A stretch of 29,264 nucleotides of DNA from CAYYMD01 sp964472875 (lineage in GTDB: Bacteria > Planctomycetota > Phycisphaerae > SM23-33). Each line of letters begins with the position of its first letter. Position 1 is the first letter of the stretch. The notes beneath the pieces are model-generated. The model did no database searches, was not told where the DNA came from, and was given only the letters and a program-made list of their open reading frames with translations. Below are positions 24,554 through 29,264 of the stretch, piece after piece. The position numbers and the translations under genes are program-made. Where the stretch lies: the NCBI GenBank assembly GCA_964472875.1, contig CAYYMD010000037.1, positions 1 through 29,264 on the forward strand, given 5' to 3'.

Positions 24554-25333
24554 CTACGGCGGTTCGACCGTGTAATTGTGCTTTTTGAAGATTTCCTTGC
24601 CGCGGGGCGACGCGACGAAAACCGCGAACTTCTCGGCGATATCGCGGTTTTCGGTGAACTTCAGCACGCCCACGTCCACGGTGGAGATAATGTTTTTCGC
24701 AGGCGGGATGGCGACCTTCCGGCCATGTTCGGCATAATAGTCGGCCACGGCGTCCCAGACGATAACCGCATCGAGGGCTTCGGCCTGTATCTGCATGCCC
24801 AGTTCGTTGACCGTCATGGACTGGAACGAGAGATTCTGTTGCACCCTGCTCCACGGAATATCGTTTTTCTTAAATATCTTGCGCGATTTTCTGCCGATGG
24901 CGCACGCCTCGGCGTTGCCCAGGCCAAGTTTGATATCCTTGTCGGCCAGATCCTCCAGACGCGAGATGTCTTTGGGATTGCCCTTGCCTACAAAGATAGT
25001 CGGAACGAAATAGCATACCTCCCGCCGGGAGAGGACCAATCCGGCCTGCTCGGCCTGGTCCACGTAGTGCCTGTCGCCGGGCAGATAAAGGTCGCCGCGA
25101 CGGCTGGCCTTCAGCCGCGCCAGGAGGACTTCCGAACCGGCGTAGTTGGTGATTATTTCCACGCCATGTTCGTGCTGGAAGGCCTTGGCGCACTCGGCCA
25201 CAGGCGGGCGAAGACCGGCACCACAGTGCAGAAGCAGTTCATCACTCTTGCCGCCGCCGTCGCTTTTGTCATTGCAGCCGTAAAGACCAACAACGGCCGA
25301 GACGATCGCCAATATCGCGGTAAATCTATGCAT
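24554..25333 (-). CDS. ModA-like substrate-binding lipoprotein 1
   Basis: 259 residues. A lipoprotein signal ends in LYGC (Cys20 lipidated). The mature protein has the two-lobe layout of molybdate/tungstate-type binding proteins: a first strand HCGAGLRPPV (36-45) where the family contacts its anion, an FQHEHGVEI helix/strand, GDLYLPGD, the LEDLADKDIKLGLGN segment, and late DAVIVWDAVAD. A C-terminal GKEIFKKHNY block is shared with lipoprotein 2. The ATG at 25333 follows lipoprotein 2 by 15 bases and has AGGAAA 10 bases upstream. It probably delivers a small solute to the ModB/ModC-like pair downstream of the propeller array, since no other permease of that type is present. Binding of molybdate, tungstate or another anion is not proven. 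Confidence 0.82.
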   Translation of the reverse strand: MHRFTAILAIVSAVVGLYGCNDKSDGGGKSDELLLHCGAGLRPPVAECAKAFQHEHGVEIITNYAGSEVLLARLKASRRGDLYLPGDRHYVDQAEQAGLVLSRREVCYFVPTIFVGKGNPKDISRLEDLADKDIKLGLGNAEACAIGRKSRKIFKKNDIPWSRVQQNLSFQSMTVNELGMQIQAEALDAVIVWDAVADYYAEHGRKVAIPPAKNIISTVDVGVLKFTENRDIAEKFAVFVASPRGKEIFKKHNYTVEPP

Positions 25334-25348
25334 AATTTTCGAGTTTCC

Positions 25349-26119
25349 TTATTTGACGTAACCGTACTCTTCGAAGATTTCCGGCCCGCGCCCGGAGGCG
25401 AATTTATGGAATTTCTTAATCGCCTCGAGATGCTTCGAGTACGACAGCGTCATCACGTGCACGCGGATTTCCTCGTCATATTCGTATGGAGTAGGCACGA
25501 TTTCCAGCGAGTCGGCGAAGGTGTGAGCCACGCCGTTCCACATTATCACGGCGTCCACCGTTTTCGTCTTCAGCAGTGTGCCGAGGCGGTGATGACCCTT
25601 GGTCAGGCGGTTGCCGACGTTTTCCATCATATTGTTCTTAATGCCCTTCTTCTCGAGCAGGTCGAACACCAGCCGCCCGCAGGTTGAATATTCCGGGTTG
25701 CTCAGGGCCACCTTTATGCCGGGTTTGGTCAGGTCCTCGATGCTCTTGATGTTCTCGGGGTTGCCCGGCTGGACGGCCACCACCGGCGCCACGTAGCCGA
25801 CATGGACGGAATTGGCCAGGGCGTCGGCGTCTTTGACGTAATCCAGATATGGATCATGCGTTACAAAGATGTCGCCTTTTTTCCCCGCCTTCACGTGTGG
25901 CAGGAGGTCTTCGCTCTCGCCCTGGGTGGTGACGATTTCTATGCCGGTCTTTTCGGTAAATTCTTCGCAGAGCTTCTTGGCCGGTTCGACGAACGAACTG
26001 CCGGTCAGAAGGACCAGTTCGGCCTTTTCGTCTTCGGCCGGTTTTTGCTCCCGTTTGCAGCCGGTGGCCAGTCCCACTAACAGTATCGAAGCGAAAATAA
26101 TTGTTGATAATTTTTTCAT
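25349..26119 (-). CDS. ModA-like substrate-binding lipoprotein 2
   Basis: 256 residues from the ATG at 26119, which has GGAG 8 bases upstream; an in-frame start at 26158 would overlap the upstream ATPase gene and lacks a ribosome site. A lipoprotein signal ends at ATGC (Cys21). Family features: VLLTGSSF (first ligand loop, with two serines as in anion-binding relatives), TGIEIVTTQGESEDLL, GDIFVTHD, GIKVALSNPEYSTCGR, DAVIMWNGVAH, and a terminal GPEIFEEYGYVK block. It is a diverged tandem paralogue of lipoprotein 1; the two differ at the first ligand loop (GSS against CGAG), which suggests different ligands or a redox/metal-linked ligand for the cysteine-containing one. The two stand together between the FtsX-type exporter genes and the propeller array. 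Confidence 0.83.
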   Translation of the reverse strand: MKKLSTIIFASILLVGLATGCKREQKPAEDEKAELVLLTGSSFVEPAKKLCEEFTEKTGIEIVTTQGESEDLLPHVKAGKKGDIFVTHDPYLDYVKDADALANSVHVGYVAPVVAVQPGNPENIKSIEDLTKPGIKVALSNPEYSTCGRLVFDLLEKKGIKNNMMENVGNRLTKGHHRLGTLLKTKTVDAVIMWNGVAHTFADSLEIVPTPYEYDEEIRVHVMTLSYSKHLEAIKKFHKFASGRGPEIFEEYGYVK

Positions 26120-26144
26120 TTCTGTTGCTCCATTAGTGTCCGGG

Positions 26145-26822
26145 TTAACTTGCCGCATTTCTGTCGGTGGACGCGATACGGCCGTACTCCAGGCGTATGA
26201 GACTGTCGCCGTCGCCTTCCCATCGCGGGTCGTGCGTTACCATGACCACCGCCGCGCCGGCGCGGGCATAATCCTTCAGGGCGTCGACGACTATGCGGGC
26301 GTTTTCTTCGTCGAGGTTGCCGGTCGGCTCATCGGCCAGCATGAATTTTGGATTCTTAAGCATGGCTCTGGCCATGGCGACACGCTGCTTTTCGCCGGTC
26401 GACAGTTCGGCGGGGTAGTGGTTCCGGCGGTCTTCGAGGTTGAACCGGCGAATTAGTTCCTCGCCGCGGCCGTGGGAATCTTCCACCCGCCCTGCCACCA
26501 GCGGGGCAAGCACGTTGTCGCGGGCGTTCAGGTACGGCACGAGGTAGAACTGCTGGAAGACAAAACCGACATTGGCGGCGCGGAAGGCGTCGCGCTGCCC
26601 GGCGGGCATGTTGTAGGGGTCGTGGCCGTCCAGTTGGACGGTTCCGTCATCCGGGGCAAGCAGCCCGCCCAGAGCCAGCATCAGCGTTGTTTTGCCGCAT
26701 CCGCTGGGCCCGCGGACGACAGCGAACTCGCCCGCTTCCACCGTCAGCGAAACGCCGTTGATGGCGCGGACCTGTTTGTCGCCCCGGCCGTATGTCTTGC
26801 GTAAATCCTTCGCAAATATCAT
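26145..26822 (-). CDS. ABC ATPase of LolD/MacB type
   Basis: A 225-residue ATPase. Walker A GPSGCGKTT (38-46), a signature in the variant form LSTGEKQR (140-147), Walker B FMLADEPTGNLD (160-171) and switch His197 in VTHD. The EPTGNLD wording and length are those of LolD/MacB/FtsE-like ATPases that drive FtsX-type permeases by mechanotransmission rather than classical import. The ATG at 26822 overlaps the permease stop (TAATG), which decides the start; the frame is open ~200 codons further upstream, antisense-like to the permease. Role inferred from the partner: envelope lipoprotein release, export of a small product, or control of an extracytoplasmic partner. Confidence 0.86.
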   Translation of the reverse strand: MIFAKDLRKTYGRGDKQVRAINGVSLTVEAGEFAVVRGPSGCGKTTLMLALGGLLAPDDGTVQLDGHDPYNMPAGQRDAFRAANVGFVFQQFYLVPYLNARDNVLAPLVAGRVEDSHGRGEELIRRFNLEDRRNHYPAELSTGEKQRVAMARAMLKNPKFMLADEPTGNLDEENARIVVDALKDYARAGAAVVMVTHDPRWEGDGDSLIRLEYGRIASTDRNAAS

Positions 26823-28117
26823 TATGCGCCTTCCTCCAGCAAAACCAGCGCCGGGTCGGTAGCCGCTGCCAACTGGGCCGGAATCCAACTGGCCGCCACC
26901 GCAAGCGCGGCCGCGCCGAACACGCATATACCCAACAGCATCGAATCGAAACCCCTCATGCTCCACCCGATGAGCCCGGAGTGCATCGTAAGCCCTACGC
27001 GGGCGGCGGCATATCCGATGATAGCGCCGACAAGGCCGATAATAGCCGCCTTGCCCAGAAACAGCGTTTGTATCTTCCCGCCGCCAACACCCAGCGCGCG
27101 CAGTATGCCGATTTCCATTCTGCGGCGGCTGACGTTCTCCCACATCATCATACCCAGTCCGAACGCCGCCACCAGTATCACCAGCGGTATCAGCACAGCG
27201 CTGTAGGTGGCGCGCTTGGAGCGAAGGTCGGCGCGGAGGCGCTTCATCTGCGCCAAATCGACGTCGGCCTGGCGGGCGGCCTTGGAGCGGACCCGCGCAC
27301 GGGCCAGTAGTTTGGTGTTGTGCTCCAGAACCTTTGTCCCCGGCAGGAAATCCTTGATCTTCTCGCGGACGCCCATAAGCACTTCCGTGAAGTGCCGGAT
27401 GTCCTCCTCGCCCTTGGTGAATATACACATGCAGTTGACCGCGAGCATGCCGGTTATGCGGCCGTCCTTATCGAGTATCTCCTGCGCGCTCCGCATGGGG
27501 ATGAAGATGTTCTCGTCCTCGTGCGGTCCGCGACGGTCCAGGCAGCGGGTGATTTCGAACTCCCTGCCGCCGAGTGTGATCTTATCGCCTACGGACAAAT
27601 CCAGCCCTTCGGCGATGGCGTATCCGAGGACGGCCCGTCCCTGGTTGACCTTCTGCAGCATGGGAGTCTGCCACTGGGGGTTCTTGATGTAAACCTCGCC
27701 GGTGGTGCCCACCAGCGTTATCCACCGCTTGTGCTCATCCCAGAAGTATTTCTGCTGTAGGAACGGCAGAATGTGATTGATTTCGACGAATCCAGCCGAG
27801 GCCAGTTTCTTGGCGTATTCTTCGGGCATGTCTTCTTCGGGTGTGGGGTTGGAGACGTTGTAATCCTCCGGCAGAATCATCAGGTTAAAGCCGAGGTCGA
27901 GCATGTCCTTTCGCATTTCATCCTTGAACTCGGCCCATTTCCTGCGGCTGACCTGTTGCTTCTTCTCGAGTATGTTCTCCGTCTCACGGTCGAACCCCTC
28001 CAGCAGCAGAATAGCGCCTGCGCCGCATCCGGCCGCTATCGCCACGGCCAGCACGCCCGCGATAAACGTCAGTTTCCGGTGAGATATTTCCCTTAACAGC
28101 AGGTGTATGAGTTTCAT
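26822..28117 (-). CDS. FtsX/MacB-type ABC permease
   Basis: 431 residues with the FtsX layout: one N-terminal membrane helix (17-39), a large extracytoplasmic domain (about 40-304), and three C-terminal helices (305-327, 357-377, 391-413). The coupling motif RRRMEIGILRALG (331-343) between helices two and three is diagnostic for the family. The periplasmic part begins with a charged helical stretch (43-75), then shows the usual MacB-like core (GYAIAEGLDLSVGDKITLGGREFEI), and ends with a basic, coiled-coil-like segment just before helix two (about 268-303). The ATG at 28117 lies one base after the TGA of the upstream anchored-protein gene. It most likely works as a homodimer with the ATPase it overlaps, as no second permease is present. 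Confidence 0.87.
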   Translation of the reverse strand: MKLIHLLLREISHRKLTFIAGVLAVAIAAGCGAGAILLLEGFDRETENILEKKQQVSRRKWAEFKDEMRKDMLDLGFNLMILPEDYNVSNPTPEEDMPEEYAKKLASAGFVEINHILPFLQQKYFWDEHKRWITLVGTTGEVYIKNPQWQTPMLQKVNQGRAVLGYAIAEGLDLSVGDKITLGGREFEITRCLDRRGPHEDENIFIPMRSAQEILDKDGRITGMLAVNCMCIFTKGEEDIRHFTEVLMGVREKIKDFLPGTKVLEHNTKLLARARVRSKAARQADVDLAQMKRLRADLRSKRATYSAVLIPLVILVAAFGLGMMMWENVSRRRMEIGILRALGVGGGKIQTLFLGKAAIIGLVGAIIGYAAARVGLTMHSGLIGWSMRGFDSMLLGICVFGAAALAVAASWIPAQLAAATDPALVLLEEGA

Positions 28118-28118
28118 G

Positions 28119-29264
28119 TCAGCTACTTCTGTTTCGTCTGGTGGATTTTATCATGTATCCCCCGGCCGCCACAACCGCCAGTATGACGCCGGCGGCAATG
28201 AGTGAAGTTATCAGAATCAGGTTAGTATCCCTGGCTGGCTGAACGTCGGCGACTGCCGCGTCCGTTTCCGGCGTGGCGGGAGATTCTTCATCCGTGGATT
28301 CGCCGTACTCCGCCGGGGCGGTTGCGGTTTCGCCGTTGCCGCTGGCAGCGGAGCTTATCGGAGCGCCGCCGAGCGTGTCGAACATCTCGTAATCTTCCAT
28401 CCAGCGTTCCCAGTTGGCGGTGAAGAGCATGTCAACGCCGGGGTTCTGGTACTTTACCGGACACGCGCACGGGCCGGCCAGAAGTGCACAAATCTGAAAT
28501 ATGGAGTCTTTGTTGAGCGTTTCGCCCCTCATGGCAAACAGCGACCTTCCGCGGCCGAACACCGGAAAAATCATCGGGACGGAGCGCAGTTCTTTTGTGT
28601 TCAGGTCCGGCTCGGTTGTCAGCAGCGTCTTGATGAATATCTGTTCGCTTTTGTCCGCGCGGGAGATTCGCATTATGGAAAAGTCAATTTTCGCCGGCGC
28701 AGGGGGGTCGGCCTGTGTGGCCGGCTGCGTCTGCGGCGGCGGGGCGTAAGCTGTCATTTCTTCGTTGAATATTTTGGTGGCCTCGTTGACGTGTTTTTTC
28801 AGCAACTTGTATGCTTTATCGTCGGCTTGTTTATCGCCGCTTTCCAGCATAACCCACACCGCGACTTCGTCCTCGTCGAGTATTTTTTCGGCGATTTTCT
28901 CCCTCGCCGGCGAGTTGGTGAGTTTCTTAACATTCGCGACGGTGGGCGGACCCGTCCACAGCGTCTCTGGCCCGTACGATCTGCGCGGGTGCAGGACCAC
29001 CATGTGGGGAAGCGTTTCTGAGGAGTTGGCGTCCCAGATTTTCTTCATGCCATCGTCCATGTCACCGTCGAGGTCGGCTGCGAGGAACTGTATGTTGGCA
29101 AAATAATTCTCGGAGAGTTTTTCGAGGTATTTGGCGGTTTTTTTGGCCTGTCCTTCAAGCGGCCCACGGTTGAATATTAGTACAGGGTAGGGGTCGGCCG
29201 GCCAGCGCTGGAGCGCATACTCGTAAACGGGCACGTCGCACGCCCATATTGCCGCGGGCGCTAA
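28119..29264 (-). CDS. Exported, C-terminally membrane-anchored protein (5' end outside window)
   Basis: The reading frame is open to the window edge, so the true start lies beyond 29264; at least 381 residues are visible. The first visible residues (LAPAAIAWACDVPVYEYAL) look like the end of a signal peptide followed by the mature N-terminus. The next ~90 residues have a thioredoxin-like beta-alpha alternation (PVLIFNR, IQFLAADLDGD, PHMVVLHP) but no CxxC active site. A Pro/Gln-rich hinge, then a conserved-looking block with CACPVKYQNPG, an acidic Ala/Glu-rich low-complexity stretch, and a single C-terminal membrane helix with a basic tail follow. I recall similar CDVPVY-type proteins next to FtsX transporters in planctomycetes, but have no function for them. 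It probably partners the permease one base downstream. Confidence 0.75.
   Translation of the reverse strand, partial: LAPAAIWACDVPVYEYALQRWPADPYPVLIFNRGPLEGQAKKTAKYLEKLSENYFANIQFLAADLDGDMDDGMKKIWDANSSETLPHMVVLHPRRSYGPETLWTGPPTVANVKKLTNSPAREKIAEKILDEDEVAVWVMLESGDKQADDKAYKLLKKHVNEATKIFNEEMTAYAPPPQTQPATQADPPAPAKIDFSIMRISRADKSEQIFIKTLLTTEPDLNTKELRSVPMIFPVFGRGRSLFAMRGETLNKDSIFQICALLAGPCACPVKYQNPGVDMLFTANWERWMEDYEMFDTLGGAPISSAASGNGETATAPAEYGESTDEESPATPETDAAVADVQPARDTNLILITSLIAAGVILAVVAAGGYMIKSTRRNRSS

Noticed and set aside
24578..25687. 369-codon open frame on the plus strand across both binding lipoprotein genes
   Set aside because: It lies antisense to two well-supported lipoprotein genes and crosses the gap between them. 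Its translation shows no family motif and it reflects GC-biased codon use on the other strand.
26823..27428. N-terminal extension of the LolD-type ATPase
   Set aside because: It overlaps the FtsX-type permease in another frame. The ATG at 26822 overlaps the permease stop and gives the standard ATPase length.

Overview
The window reads as a piece of a planctomycete chromosome, most likely an uncultured Phycisphaerae/Sedimentisphaerales-type lineage. This is inferred from recalled family content (large secreted PQQ-like beta-propeller proteins, an exported 'CDVPVYEYAL' protein beside an FtsX-type transporter, a secreted sialate O-acetylesterase-like enzyme) and from the RNPKSEIRN-type low-complexity repeats inside genes. 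No rRNA, tRNA, CRISPR array or transposase is visible.

Layout. At the left, one plus-strand gene (330-2093) encodes a secreted SGNH/sialate O-acetylesterase-like enzyme. Everything else, from the right edge down to 2338, lies on the minus strand with tiny gaps or start/stop overlaps and looks like one operon of about 27 kb that begins outside the window. In transcription order it holds: an exported C-terminally anchored protein cut by the window edge; an FtsX/MacB-type permease; its ATPase; two ModA-like substrate-binding lipoproteins; six consecutive ~1,030-1,085-residue exported proteins; two small multi-pass membrane proteins; a ModB-like permease; and a ModC-like ATPase with a C-terminal TOBE region.

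The core is the six-gene array (5076-24493). Each member has a Sec signal peptide, a methyltransferase-like Rossmann domain (about residues 30-135), a first PQQ-like propeller ending in a Cys/His cluster of nearly fixed spacing (HHRC, then RGxC 37 residues later, then CxC), a low-complexity linker, and a second PQQ-like propeller. The linker is encoded in every copy by a degenerate GGATTTC- or GATTTGA-type DNA repeat. In copies 3-5 the same repeat type also occupies a segment of the methyltransferase-like domain without changing its length. A 284-bp perfect direct repeat, a 41-bp near-perfect patch and alternating spacer types indicate growth by duplication and ongoing recombination between copies.

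How the genes may work together is inference. The ModA-like lipoproteins and the ModB/ModC pair would form one importer of a small anion or metal-containing solute, although its genes sit on opposite sides of the propeller array. The FtsX-type pair and anchored protein would act on envelope export or lipoprotein handling. The propeller proteins would be the periplasmic or surface workers. No substrate or reaction can be assigned from sequence alone. Numbering of the six propeller genes below (1 to 6) follows increasing coordinate; transcription runs 6 to 1.
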